From assembly GCA_035048485.1 (NCBI GenBank), contig CM068590.1, positions 11,397,329-11,461,328 of the forward strand: a DNA stretch of 64,000 bases, in the 5' to 3' direction. The notes beneath the pieces are model-generated. The model did not search any database. It had not been told where the DNA came from and saw nothing but the letters and a program-made list of their open reading frames with translations. Source of the DNA: Pteria penguin. Lineage: Eukaryota; Mollusca; Bivalvia; Pterioida; Pteriidae. Position numbers and translations under genes: made by a program. Below are positions 32,761-44,478 of the stretch, in pieces. How positions within the stretch are numbered: the stretch's first letter is position 1; each line of letters starts with the position of its first letter.

Positions 32761-34290
32761 CCTGAACATTTTATGGATGGTAATGTAGTAAATGAAGTGA
32801 AATTTCTTGGTGCCATATTTGATAAACGATTGTCTTTTTTACCGCATATTTAGTCTTTAAACGGAAAATGTTTAAAAGCCTGAGATATTTTGAAAGTTTT
32901 ATCTAGTACTGATTGGAGTACTGAAAGTACAATGTTGCTTCAGCTTTGTAGATCGCTGGTTCGACCGAAGCTTGACTATGGTTATATTGTTAATGATTCG
33001 GCCAAAAACTCCTATTTACAGATTCTGGACACCATACATCACCAGGGCTTGAGATTAAGGTTTTTGGTGCTTTCAGGGGCTCACCTGTACAAAGTTTATA
33101 TTCGGAAGCAAATGGTCCATCTTTGAAGGAAAGAAGAGTTAAATTAACATTACAATTTATTATTAAAATGTATTTAAACCCATCAAATCCTGCATTTAAT
33201 TGTGTCTTTAAACCGGAATATAAAATTAAATATGATAATAAGCATTGAAATATAGGCTTACATGTTCGACCACTTATCGAGGAAGCTGGTATCACACTAT
33301 CTGATATAGAGAAATACGAAATATCTTCTTCGCCACCTTGGTTGATGAAGAGACCTACAGTCATTCTAAAATTATCAGATTATAAAAAACTTGATACTAA
33401 TTCCCTTCAGTATCAACAAATGTTTTCGGAGATTGTGTCTTTGTACTCCGATTATGAATCATATTACACAGATGGTTCTAATACTGATGTTAGCGTTGCA
33501 GCTGCAGCAGTAACCAATAACGACATTTCTCTATCTGTGAGTTTACTCAATAATAGTTCTATATTTACTGCTGAAGCTAAATCTATACTTTTAACCCTTA
33601 ATCACATTGAAAGAAATAAATATTCCAAGAACATAATTTATTCTGACTCTTTATCATGTCTTCAGGCTATCAAATATGTCAATACAAGTAATCTGTATGT
33701 TCTGAGGATTTTAGAGAAAGTCCATTTCCTGCTATCAAATAATTTTGAGATTGCATTTTGTTGGGTTCCAGGACTCATGGGTTTGGTTGGTAATGTTAGA
33801 GCTGATACAGCAGCAAAAGAAGCTTTATATAGATTTATTATTGTAGGTAAAATTCCATATACCGACTTTAAATCTTATACATATATATTAGATTATATTG
33901 AGAATTTAACACAGGAACCTTGGGATCATGAAGTTAACAATATACGTCATGATTTCAAGCCAATTTTTAAATATAGATTACATTGTTATCATGAGAATCA
34001 TTGAGATGAAATTGTTACTTATAGACTCCGCATAGGGCACTCTTGGATAACTCATTCGTACCTTTTAAAGGAAGAGCCTCTTCCAGAATGTATCCCTTGC
34101 GGATGTCTATTAAGTATTAAACATATTTTGTTAGAATGTGCAGATACTGCACACATTCGAAATAAATATTATACTGTAGAATGTAAAGATGATGGATAAA
34201 TCCAAAAAATATGAATGAATTATTCGAGAATATCAGTATTTCGAAAGTTCTGGAAATTTTGAAAGAGGTTGAATATTAGAATTTAATATA
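32761..34290 (+). pseudogene. Jockey-like LINE ORF2, thumb, RNase H and C-terminal zinc-like region
   Basis: Thumb region around 32890-33130 (LCRSLVRPKLDYGY). A 220-codon frame 33342-34004 holds RNase H: YYTDGSNTDVSVAAAAV, FTAEAKSILLTLNHI, IIYSDSLSCLQAIKYV and WVPGLMGLVGNVRADTAAKE, with all four acidic positions plausible. The C-terminal part reads RLRIGHSWITHSYLLKEE, CIPCGCLLSIKHILLEC (Cys/His block) and ends MNELFENISISKVLEILKEV before a stop at about 34278. A short foreign insert lies at 34180-34203. Confidence 0.85.
34180..34206 (-). repeat. 27-bp piece identical to the Penelope-like 3' end
   Basis: Identical to 25429-25455 and 63500-63526, which are the extreme 3' ends of the two minus-strand RT copies. 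It interrupts the LINE C-terminal frame. Best read as a severely 5'-truncated insertion of the same element. Confidence 0.6.
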
Positions 34291-34494
34291 TCGATATATC
34301 GTATTTTAATTGTGTATACATGTACATTTTATTAATATCATTTATGTGTAAATAAGATATACAGTGAGAGCTGGTCTTTCCTATATATTTTTAATTGCTC
34401 TTTTTTATTTGATTTGATTTATGCTAAGTTGTAGCCATCGCCATATGGGTGAGATATTCCCGGCCGACGTAAAACAATAATATATCCATCTATC

Positions 34495-34590
34495 TAACCG
34501 TCAGAGGGAACGAGTACCAGGACCTCGTCTTCTCTGAAAAAGTTTTGAGGAGGCCCGTCTAAGCAGCTTTTGCGATGATCTAGGGGTCAA
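34495..34590 (+). repeat. Fragment of repeat R1 terminal block
   Basis: GTCAGAGGGAACGAGTACCA, GGACCTCGTCTTCTCTGAA and GATCTAGGG resemble the ends of R1 copies near 8215-8290 and 11100-11180. Confidence 0.45.
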
Positions 34591-34649
34591 ACTGTAGGCA
34601 TGGAAAGCGTTTGATTTTTGTAGAAACCGAGGAGATGATTGTCAAATCT

Positions 34650-34829
34650 GTTATGTTGTAAACAATGCACGAAACTGAATATTCGTATATTTGAGCTTCA
34701 AGTGTTAAACAGGAAAAGTTACTCTCAACTGATATTGGATCAGTAATTTTGATAACGTCACTTTTCCAACAAATCAATATTCCTAATACCAGTAAGAAAT
34801 CAAATGAAATATATGAACCATAATAAGTA
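34650..34829 (+). repeat. Left arm of a long inverted repeat
   Basis: ~180 bp, inverted partner at 36353-36525. Landmarks: TATGTTGTAAACAATG, AACAGGAAAAGTTACTCTCA, TTTGATAACGTCACTTTTCC, ATTTCATATATGAACCATAAT-like end. The arm is bracketed by a 33-bp direct repeat (TTTTGTAGAAACCGAGGAGA at 34616 and TTTTGTAGAACCCGAGGAGA at 34831). Confidence 0.8.
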
Positions 34830-35049
34830 TTTTTGTAGAACCCGAGGAGATGATTGTCAAAATCTATTTTTGAAAATCACATTTCTGAGTTTTAAAAGAA
34901 ATGTCTAAGGTCTATATATTTTACTTAACGTTTTACCAAATTTATGATATATGTAACACTGAATCAGAAGTTACAATCCGAATTTTTTTATGCAAACTTT
35001 AGCAAATCGAATCAATTGAGTGATATAAATACCACATCATTAAAGTTTA

Positions 35050-35440
35050 CGGATATCACTATAGAAAAACAAAGTCGTCATATTTATCATATATATTTGT
35101 ATGGACATTGATGTTGTTAAGAATTTTAATATTTAAGTCCAAGAAAGGTGTTTCTTTATCAGAAGTATTAGCTTTGTTTTACTGAAGTTTAGGTGGATAA
35201 TTGCTACTTATATAGTATATAAAAGTTATCGATTAAAATGTCATCGAGATATTTAGATCTGTCATTGACCTTATCGATAAGGTCGATACGTTTTCATGTT
35301 TGAATGGAATTAAGTCCCTCTAACAACAATTTAAAAGTAAATCTGCTATACGTGGAGTGCAGTCAGTAGGAATTCCAATAACCTGTTGATAAGTGTGGAC
35401 ATTAAATTTTACATACATATTATTCATAAAAATATGATGA
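35050..35440 (-). pseudogene. Degenerate Penelope-like RT remnant
   Basis: Minus strand reads VIGIPTDCTPRIADLLLN (RT P-M-G-T-x-C-A block), RDLIPFKHEN, and later KANTSDKETPFLDLNIKILN, with stops and a frameshift. This is a different subfamily from the 25.4 and 26.9 kb copies (KANTSD..FLDLN rather than KDTTES..YLDILL). It lies between the long inverted arms. Confidence 0.7.
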
Positions 35441-35945
35441 CATTACACAATTCAGTAGAATTCCAGCACTTATAATCATCATATTGTTTATGTTTCACTG
35501 TTATATTCCACTGGGGACGTAGAAGTCATGACAAATGGACTCTCATTTTTAATTGCATTTTACCCTAAATAAGCAGAGCAAAGGACAGGCAGAAAATCCA
35601 GTCCAATGAAGCTTATACCTGAGTAACAGACCACTTCGGTACAAATTTCAACAGAGCCTGTGTTATCCCATTACATCTCGATGCATTAACGCATGCATTT
35701 AATCTGCATGAGATACATATTTTCACTTTTTTAAAGATGTAGTATTGATATTTTACCCCACCACGTCATAGCATCATTCTAGCTGGTCATACTTGAACGA
35801 AATATGATACGGCCTCGAGTACGAACAAATTACTAATATAACATCAACTTCTCTCAAGACAAAATAGAAATGTCAACAAGGTTTCCTCTAATGATTTGAT
35901 ACTTTCATACAAATGATAATATCATAAAATACTTATCAAATGGTA

Positions 35946-36210
35946 GGTTGATTGATTGATTGATTTTTGTTTTACGTCACACCACGAATATTTTGCATAT
36001 ATGGTGACGGCAACTGCCTGATGCGGGGCATACAAATTTTGACCTTTGCAACGGACCCATCCGAAGCAGTGAGGGATCTTTAACGTGCCATGCATACGAT
36101 ACGGGGCCTCGGTTTTTACTGTTTCATTCGAAAGACAGGACACCGACATAGCCAGAGCGGGACTCGAACCCCGGCCTCCCGATCAGGAGTCCACTAAGCC
36201 ACGCCGGCTT
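35946..36210 (-). repeat. tRNA-derived SINE, family A, near full length
   Basis: Reverse strand starts AAGCCGGCGTGGCTTAGTGG, box B GGGGTTCGAGTCC, then GACAGTAAAAACCGAGG, GGATCCCTCACTGCTTCGGA-like body, and ends in an ATCAATCAATCAA tail. Target duplication not clear. Confidence 0.9.
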
Positions 36211-36352
36211 ATTTTAATATATACACGCAAATAAAGTATACTTAACTGTTAAAGAAAACATGAAAAGTATTCCAAGATTGTTCTTTATTCTTAAAGACTG
36301 CAAGATAGTCATGGTTATACCTATTTTATGTTCTATTACATAAATATTATTT

Positions 36353-36525
36353 CTTCATTATGGTTCATATATTTCATTTGATTCCTTACTGGTATTATGA
36401 ATATTGATTTGTTGGAAAAGTGACGTTATCAAAATTACTGATCCAATTTCAGTTAAGGGTAACTTTTCCTGTTTAATACTCAAATATATGAATATTCAAA
36501 TTCGTACATTGTTTACAACATAAAG
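36353..36525 (-). repeat. Right arm of the long inverted repeat
   Basis: Complement of 34650-34829: ATTATGGTTCATATATTTCA, GGAAAAGTGACGTTATCAAA, GGTAACTTTTCCTGTTTAAT, CATTGTTTACAACATA. About 88-90 percent matched by eye. Confidence 0.8.
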
Positions 36526-36529
36526 TGTG

Positions 36530-38990
36530 CGGAAATGGTCAAGAGCATCAATCGGTCAAATCCAATTGATCGTATCTTGTTTATCTACTTTTGTCCAAGT
36601 ATACTGGAACATCTTCGGCTACGACTTGCTGTAATTGTCTTGACATATATAAATGCCACCGCACACGTTATTTCTATTAGTTCAGTTCTCACTTACATTT
36701 TAAACTCTTTGGCAGAGACAGGGGCTCCATTCGGAACCAAACCAAAATACTATACAAACTTACGAAATTCTAAACGATCACGAAATTGAATGACATTTAT
36801 TGTAAATACACTATTAAACCTTTGAAGTTTAACATTTAGCCAGCCAGCAGTAGAAGTGACAACGATAAATATCATTATTTGGTGCCGTGAAAACCACCTT
36901 TCTAGGACTTTAAGAGTACAACGCCTTCCGGAAGAAACTAAACTTCAGGAAATCTGAGAAGTCAGCGCCATCACTCCAAGTAAGTTGTTTCCTTTTTATG
37001 CCAACTATTTACTGTTAAATTTTTAATTGTTTTCTTTTCCAAATTCTTAAACCAGTTTATTTCGATTAATAATGACTAAAGCACATTTGCTAGATTTATT
37101 AAACGGTCTCATACAGACAATAGGTGGTCTATCATTCATGATTAAAACTCAAAGTGCTTTCATGATGTCATCGCCTTTTCTGGCGTTGACTTTTATCAAG
37201 AAAACTGTGACTGTGAATAAGAGAATTCATATGACGCTGATGATCATATTCCCTTGCGTAGAATAGCAGCAAAATAAATAATAATGGCAGTAATAATTCG
37301 TCATCCAAAGATGATATTCCCTTAGCTGAATTAGCACAACGTGTCCACAACGTGTCTCTCGTCGTGAAAATAGACAAAAGTTTCACACGGACTCTTTCTC
37401 TGGCTCTGATATCCAATCGGATTCCATTGATGAGGCAATGATAGAGTCAGCCAGGAAAGGAAAGAGTCGCCCAAAGAAAATGAATGTCGTTATTAGAACA
37501 ACTAAGAATATAAAAGTATAAAACTTAAATTACTATAACACTAGTATTTACAAGTATTTACAAGACATCTTCTAAGTTAGGTACATTCGGTTACCATGTA
37601 TAAAGTATATATATATATATATAATTATATAAACTTATATATATATATATATATATAATTATATAAACTTATATATAATTATATTAGTGATGCACGATCT
37701 ATGTGACACTTTCCATTTTCCCTTTCCTTTGTTTAAGAATGGGTTGTCCTATTTGTAAACCGCGTTTTGCACCTTCAAAACGACAGGAACTTTCTCAGTT
37801 TGCTCGTTAACGATTGGCAGAAGTGAATCAAGATTGTCTTTATTTATTGTACAGTGGCGTAGCTTGGCAATGAAAAGTGGAGGGCTCAACCTTCCAAAAG
37901 TGAAAAGGAAAAAAATGCGTCCCCGGCGGCAACAAAGTCCGAAAAAGCTATTTTTAGCACAAAGGTCACAGTGAAGGTCTAAATGTCATTGACCTTGTCC
38001 GGTGTCAATTGCAAGGGCTTCATTAGTGGAGTATGCATGCCAAATATGAAGCCTATCTTTTACAGTTCAAAAGTTATGGCGAAGGTTTACCACAGCCACC
38101 AGACAGGACAAAAACAATATGCCCAAGATCTTTCAATCCGGGGCATAAAAACTTCAGTTTGAATTTATTCCAATTTCTCTCTCTGAATGATTAAATAAAA
38201 GATGAATTATTTACTTTTAGTGCTTTAGTGGCTACTATGGCTACTAATCAGCAACAAAACATGTTACAGTGTGGTTATTTTTTTTATTTCACACTTTTAT
38301 GCACAAGTTAACTGGGTGGTGTGCACATTAAAGGTCCGTGGCTGCTCATCATGTTACAATGTTCACACTTTAATACTTTCCATAGAAAGCTTCACGGTGC
38401 TCGTTCTTGCTGACGAATTGTCATGCAATTTGAATGTCAGACACGTTATCTGTCAGAGTCTCATCCAAAAGACAGAGCACCGGTATGCCCCCGAAGGGTG
38501 TCGAACCCGGACCTCTTGGTCAGAAGCCGAACAACTCATCCACTGGGCTACAACTGCTTATATCTTTCAGATAAGAGCAAACTATAATAATGCGACTAAT
38601 TTGCATAATCTCGGACTTGTATAATATCATTCAAAACATAATAAATACTTACAATGGATGACATCACACTAATGCATAAGCTGAAAGATATTTTCTATTG
38701 TTGCAACATGTTGCGTAATCAGGAAACATCAACCGCCAGTAAAACAGGAAACCTTATCCGCAATTTTGTAGTTACGGATTAGAAATCAGACATTAAAAAT
38801 ATAAAAGAAAATAGATTTACTTCGCTTAAAATGTCTTATTTAAGTTTATTTAAACTTTAAATATTACTCTAAAAGTGTGGGGGCCACAAACATGGTTGTG
38901 CCCCCCCCCCCACTTTTCAAAGTGGGGGGAGGGCACGTGCCCCCGCCCCCCCCCCTTCTCCTACGCCCTTGTTATATTTCCCAATTCTTC
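36530..38990. other. Stretch without a confident gene
   Basis: Short frames at 36535-36789, 37072-37266 and around 37290-37480 (an Asn/Ser-rich then Lys/Arg-rich segment) lack a recognisable domain; they may be a gag-like or N-terminal part of the broken element that follows. An (AT)n tract lies at 37600-37680. A single unit related to the 9.3-10.1 kb repeat lies at 37960-38150. Confidence 0.4.
38452..38559 (-). repeat. SINE family A fragment (tRNA head)
   Basis: TGTCAGAGTCTCATCCAAAA, GACAGAGCACCGGTATGCCC, GGTGTCGAACCCGGACC and the end ACTGGGCTACAACTGC match the head half of family A in reverse. Confidence 0.75.
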
Positions 38991-39891
38991 ATTAACCCTC
39001 ATTTACGGAAACTTCATTGCTCCTCCTTTTCCTCGCAGACTAATGAAGATACATATCGTATCAGTCCTTCTTCTTCATGTAATTCTCATGCATAATGGAA
39101 ACGTTCTATTTCAACTTAGTGATATCATATCCACTAATTTTGCTTGTTGGATGGTTACTTTTGTCACAGACATATTATCCACGTTTACCACATACATGGA
39201 AACACTACATAAACACTTACAGGACACCACATACATGTTAGCAGCACTTCTCAGAACAAACAACACGTCTACCAAACAAACTGCTGTTTCCTTCTTTAAA
39301 ATCTTATACAATCTAAGAGCACAAGTATACACATTCTCATCGTTTCATGATAAATACATTGATGAGTTTAACCAACTATACATCGTGAGAGATCCAGACG
39401 TCCCTAGTTACCTATTGTTGGTAATGCTTTAAGTTTCTGATTTACGATGGTTTCCGGGGGTGATTTATCTGGCAGTCGTCGCAGCATAAAAACACTTTCT
39501 CAAAATAAAAATAAAATTACTCGTGTCGTCGCTCAAAGTTTGACTTTTATTAAAGAAAAATTAAACGGACATTAGTGAATAAAAATCGAATAGCTTTAAA
39601 TGACTCTATTGTTGCATTATCCACGATGTCACCACATCTTCAAAATTTTATTAGCTTTTTATGCATCAAATATTTGAACTTACATTTTTCATCACCACCG
39701 TCGATAATATCGAATCTTGTCTTATGCACTTAGACAATACCCGCTCATTCGGATTATTTAGCTCACTGACATCTAAAGTTCAGCGTGGGTCATCTCTTAC
39801 CTAACCTTATTTTACCTAATGAACTTCGCCTTTTATTACAGCATATCCAAACAAAATTGCCTAATTATCTCCAACTCACTAATGATCCTAC

Positions 39892-39993
39892 TGTCCTATG
39901 ACACAGTTGTAATTTGGGAAAATTAAAACATGCATAAATGACAATTATTTATGCATGTTTTAATTTCCCAAAGTACAAATATGTCATAGGACA
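39892..39993. mobile_element. Foldback element, 102 bp, nearly perfect hairpin
   Basis: TGTCCTATGACA at the left end is the complement of TGTCATAGGACA at the right. Inner arms AATTTGGGAAAATTAAAACA and ATGCATAAAT also pair with the right arm; the loop is only a few bases around GACAATT. It interrupts the coding frame of the pseudogene around it. Confidence 0.85.
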
Positions 39994-40454
39994 CTTACTA
40001 CCGAACACTGGATGTTTTGTAAATATCTGCCATGCTCCATTTTGACGATAACAAGAATTATATTATTACGTATATCCCCTTAATTAAACGTTCAAGAAAA
40101 GTTTACCGTCTACATAATATCCCATTTCTGATATACAAAATATTTCTTCCTCGAGGACAATGATAGCGTTTAGAAATACAGAAAGTTATTATATTGCATT
40201 TAATCCATCACTTTCAATACATGTATTTATGTTGCTCTCATCAGCACATGTTCAACAATGTACTCAAACAGCTCTGAATTTTTGTCAGTTAAAGGAACCT
40301 ATATATCCTATCAATTTTTACATTACGTGTTTCCGCTCTTTCTACAAATAGACCACGTAATATCAAACTTCATTGTCAAATTATAATTAAGCCCTCATTC
40401 ACACTGCCCTATGCACAATATATTTCGGACAGCAATTGAAAAGGATGTCAACTT

Positions 40455-40603
40455 CAGTGGCGGATCCAGGATTTTCGAGAAAAAAAAGGGGGGGATACAT
40501 GTATTTTTTCAAACTACTCCTCCATTTTGGGTGCCAAATCTGGGAATTTTACGTGTAAATTTGAGGCGAAAAGGGGGGGGGTCTAAATCTGCCACTGTAC
40601 TTG
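40455..40603. mobile_element. GTGGCGGATCC-type MITE
   Basis: CAGTGGCGGATCCAGGATTT at the left and AAATCTGCCACTG at the right form short inverted repeats, with poly-G tracts inside. Related pieces: 21826-21903, 48463-48660, 51993-52165, 58573-58740. Confidence 0.65.
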
Positions 40604-41039
40604 ATTAACTATTAAACCCTTAATAGATATATGGTACGCCTTGATAAGGAATGCTCCGCGTTTCATTCATGATCGTCTAACACTTCCTGCTTACTTCTAT
40701 CGAGAAAGTAAAGTGCAAATTTCCGATACAATGGCTACACTAATTGCTAGGTTAAACGTTACTCGGCTTACTTTATGGGAGCCTTTTCATACTGCCTTAC
40801 CTAATTTTACTACCCTTAATTTCATATTGACAATTTTATAGATGAATTACGTAATATTGACCCCCCCACCACCCACCATCCCATTATTCCTGATGAACAC
40901 GACCACCACCCTGTCTGGCCTAAATGTTTTTGCAACGATGTTAACTATGTTTCCTATAGTAACACTTTTCATTTTTATAAACGAAATTCAGTCAAATTTC
41001 AAAATTGTTGTATTTAGTACAAATACAATACGAATATAA

Positions 41040-42236
41040 CTGGTGTCACATGACTATAGCACTAACAACAATGTACCACAACTTCAACTAGCGATGGAGC
41101 GATTAAAATGGCAACAACAAAAACACCATTGGGCAGACAAGAGAGAAAATTTGTCAGCAACAACTAATCCTCTTTTTCCGAATGCCAAACTCTATCCAGT
41201 GCTTGACCTCTATGATAAATACTGAATTGCTTCACCAGGATTCTTTATACACCTTGGACATCATTCTCGTACTTGTGTATCATCAACGAAAACGGACATT
41301 CATTTTTCCGAGCCATGGAGCAGCACGTGGTTCGAAAATGTGTTGAAAATCCTGATTTTAAATCAATGCGCGTAGCCCGTCCAAATTTTCTATCGATATA
41401 TGATTCATTTTATATCAGTTCTTTTGATATCTTAGAGGGTACCTTCATTTTCATTCTGTATTTTGTTGACCTGCCACATCAGAGTGATAACTGCTATAGC
41501 TGTACATCTGTTTAATCTTAAAACTTTTGTAAATAGATACAGCTATGCTGTATTCATTCACAATATAATTATGGATTACTGAAAAAAAACCAACTTGAAG
41601 CAAAGTTAAGGTACAATTACTGAAATAGGAATTGTTATGAGTTATGAAGGATCAAGGAATAGTGATTCCATAGAGTCCAATGATAAACCACCAAATTCCT
41701 AGAAAGATTTACCCGAATTTCCATATCTTATCTTTATATGACCTATGTAAAAAAAAAATTTTTCAGTTACTTCTCCGTCAAAATCTTATGTTTACTGTTG
41801 GTATTCCACAATTTACATTCGGTTACTGATATTAATTAATTAAGATTTTAACCTCAGAATCAATTTTATTTAATTCAATACTAGTATCCAATCATAGCCC
41901 CCGATACATTGAAATAGTACCCGCGCTCTCCCTACAGAAAATCTACCAATATGAATACTTACTCAGATTTAGGATAGATTTGCTTCAAAACTGAACCAGT
42001 TTCTTTTATGGCCTATCATAGAGACTCATAGTGACGTCTGATGTGGTTGATTGTCAAATGGAAATTTGAAGGTTTTCTTTTTTACAACTTCATTGATTCA
42101 GATTTTGTTCATTGCCATGTAAAAATTCCACATTACTCACTATCTTTTCTGGCAGATATTTTCTCTTCACATTTAAAATAATATATATCTAATACATAAT
42201 CACATGAATAAAGCAATGAAATTCAAACCTTTCATA
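41040..42236. other. Stretch without a confident gene
   Basis: 41040-41079 repeats 3811-3850. The frames at 41043-41225 and 41273-41515 have no recognised domain and may be the tail of the broken element to the left. 41520-42236 is AT-rich and non-coding. Confidence 0.4.
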
Positions 42237-42380
42237 TCAACCTTTCCGTGAAAAGTCAAAGAAAATCTGTATTTGCAATATTCCTAGCACTTCTGCAGCT
42301 TTATTCATAACTAAATTAGAGTTATCTTTCTTGTCATCAACTGCTTTTCTTTTGAGGAACTCGAAAGTTTTGCGAGATGC
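42237..42380 (-). CDS. Possible orphan terminal exon (48 codons)
   Basis: On the minus strand a pyrimidine-rich acceptor (CTTTTCTCTTTAGGACATAG) is followed by an open frame reading ASRKTFEFLKRKAVDDKKDN and further to a TGA at 42239-42237. Composition looks coding, but there is no recognisable domain and no partner exon. Could be a repeat fragment or chance. Confidence 0.22.
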   Translation of the reverse strand, partial: ASRKTFEFLKRKAVDDKKDNSNLVMNKAAEVLGILQIQIFFDFSRKG

Positions 42381-42773
42381 CTATGTCCTAAAGAGAAAAG
42401 TAGGTTCACTGATTGAATGAAAGCTGGTCATAACCGTTACTAATTTCAAGCGACTTTAGATAAATTTAAACACACGTCAAATAACCCCCCTTCCCCGCAG
42501 ATATCATACTCTTAGATGCACACACACAAAATCCATCAAAATTTTGTACGATATCGCATGCACATCTATTTCCCAATGACATCTTTTTAATTCTTAAACA
42601 AAATTACTGCTATTGCAAAAGGGAATTTCAACTTTCCATACATTATCGGTCGACAGCTGCACATTCATTTAAAAGATTTTAAAAAAAAAAGCGGGGGGGG
42701 GGAGATATATTATCGGTGGCTGGGTATGTTGATCATTTGCCTCATGTTATAGATCGCCCGACCTCAACGCGGA

Positions 42774-42776
<3 letters not shown>

Positions 42777-42810
<34 letters not shown>
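42777..42810. repeat. (CT)n microsatellite
   Basis: Uninterrupted CT run; the frame across it encodes only Ser-Leu repeats. Confidence 0.9.
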
Positions 42811-42813
<3 letters not shown>

Positions 42814-42924
42814 ACATTTAAAGTCTGTCTTAATAATCAAAAGTAGTTGCAAATATATGACTGTGAGAATCACTGAGATTTGTAATCAAGAAAAGGAGAA
42901 AGTAGTGGAACAGGGGTTGGGTTT

Positions 42925-43245
42925 GTCGGTTCTGTAGCTCGGATCATAGAGCGTTCGTCCTAAAAGCGAAATGTTGTGGGTTCGAGTCAACTTTGCCGTT
43001 GAAAGAGGTTTAAATGGCATATCCATAAGATCATCCATAAGATCATAAGATCAAAGAATCTCTTTAAATCTAAATGGAGTTCAGACGGTAGCATCGATTT
43101 TTTTCAGGGCCTCGGATTCGAATCTCACCAGCACATATTTTGTCTTCCGAATGTGAAAATAGAAACGGATATCCCTTATGACGGAAGATTTCAGCACTAA
43201 AACACCCCGCACTGCGTTGGGAGCATCCGTTTGTGTATGTATTAA
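42925..43245 (+). repeat. SINE-like tRNA-derived sequences
   Basis: TCTGTAGCTCGGATCATAGA (box A) and GTGGGTTCGAGTCAAC (box B) spaced as in a tRNA at 42931-42995. A second B-box-like GGATTCGAATCTCACC lies at 43109-43124, followed by CAGCACTAAAACACCCCGCA and GCGTTGGGAGCATCCG, a body common in molluscan SINEs. Not a functional tRNA: no acceptor-stem pairing. Confidence 0.5.
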
Positions 43246-43249
43246 TTTC

Positions 43250-44478
43250 TGTGTTATTCATCCGACAAACCTGAAATAATCTTGTTGACACACTAGTACA
43301 TCAAACAAATTTAATTCTAAATCCATTATCAGCTGTGGAGCCGAAAGTAAAACAACAGGAAACAGGGAGTTTCTGTTACTCTCTTGCCTTTTTTTTTTTT
43401 TTTTTTTTGTTGTTGTTGTTTGTATTTTTTTTTTTCATTCATGATATGATAACTTAATTATTGCTAAGAGGTCCGTCTTCAAGGAGGGGACATCTCTGAG
43501 TTAATAAAAATCAGCGTTTATTTACGAGTCCACGTCCACTCGAAATGGTCCCTCGCTCTCCTGGGCCATAATTTCTCGTGGTATGAATATGATTTGAGTT
43601 ATTATCCAGAATCCATAGATTTTTCATATTACACTCAAGGTTAGATGTTGTCACAGTGTCCTTTGATGTTTGGCCTCAAACTCAATAAGTATCGTCTTCT
43701 CCTATAACTTATAACTTGTATATATCCAAATTTCTCTGAATCTGATTTATGGCATTTGAGCTACAGGAAACGGAATTATAGAAAGCATCACTGACAATAA
43801 CATAACATCAATAATTATATCGTATAATATTTATTAAAGACAATGTATTGAAAATGTAATTATAAAATATATAAACTGAAAATGACAATTATGAATTTAA
43901 AAATAAATTTGGTCTTCAGCGCACATGAAAATGATCGCAAAATTAAGGCACGTGGCAAACGCACAATATGATGCAAACGACTGAATATCCTAAACAATAA
44001 ATACCAAGAAACTTTAAAGGTGATATTTATTTATAAAATACCAAAAAAAAAAACCCCAATACTTTAAAAACATATAAAATAAAACTGTAAAACTAACCTT
44101 TGATAGATGATATAAAAATTTTCATTAACATCTTTTAAATGATTATTCTCACTGGCCCACAGTATACTCTACCACACCAATGTCGGGTATGGCGAATCAG
44201 CAGGGGATGTTTTGTTTACTCGTCATGTTTCTTGGTCCCTTTCCTATTGTCTGTTAAAGTCAAGGATAAGAAGTCATCTCTTAACTGTGTCACTCATTCT
44301 ATAATAAATCCAGACTATAAATTAACATGAGGAATTATAAATCAATATACAGTTGCTTGTTCCCAGTTTCTGGACGTGGTGTTAACCTCCTCGACATACG
44401 AAATACACACTTTGCAAAATGAAAGTCACACGTCATATTTCAAAAGTCCATTTTTTTCATAATCTATAATCGTCTGAT
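43250..44478. other. 3' flank of the membrane-protein gene
   Basis: AT-rich with poly-T runs at 43388-43436. On the minus strand AATAAA occurs near 44031 and 43832, possible polyadenylation signals. No other gene recognised. Confidence 0.4.

Larger units (their letters stand above)
38990..41040 (+). pseudogene. Broken coding region, possibly Env-like glycoprotein of an LTR element
   Basis: Frame 38875-39432 contains a Met at 39042 followed by a hydrophobic leader like a signal peptide, then a helical, heptad-like stretch rich in Thr and Leu. Homologous-looking but frameshifted coding continues to about 39890, resumes at 39994, and again at 40145-40400 and 40640-41000, with a C-rich segment. 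The order leader, coiled region, cysteine-bearing ectodomain suggests an envelope-like protein, as carried by some invertebrate LTR elements. I saw no pol nearby, so the identity is tentative. It is interrupted by a foldback element (39892-39993) and a MITE (40455-40603) and is not functional. Confidence 0.33.

Noticed and set aside
38875..38990. Pro-rich N-terminal part of a 185-codon frame
   Set aside because: Encoded by C-runs in repeat sequence; the plausible start is the Met at 39042.
42931..42995. Possible tRNA gene
   Set aside because: A and B boxes are spaced correctly but acceptor-stem pairing is lacking and a SINE-like body follows.
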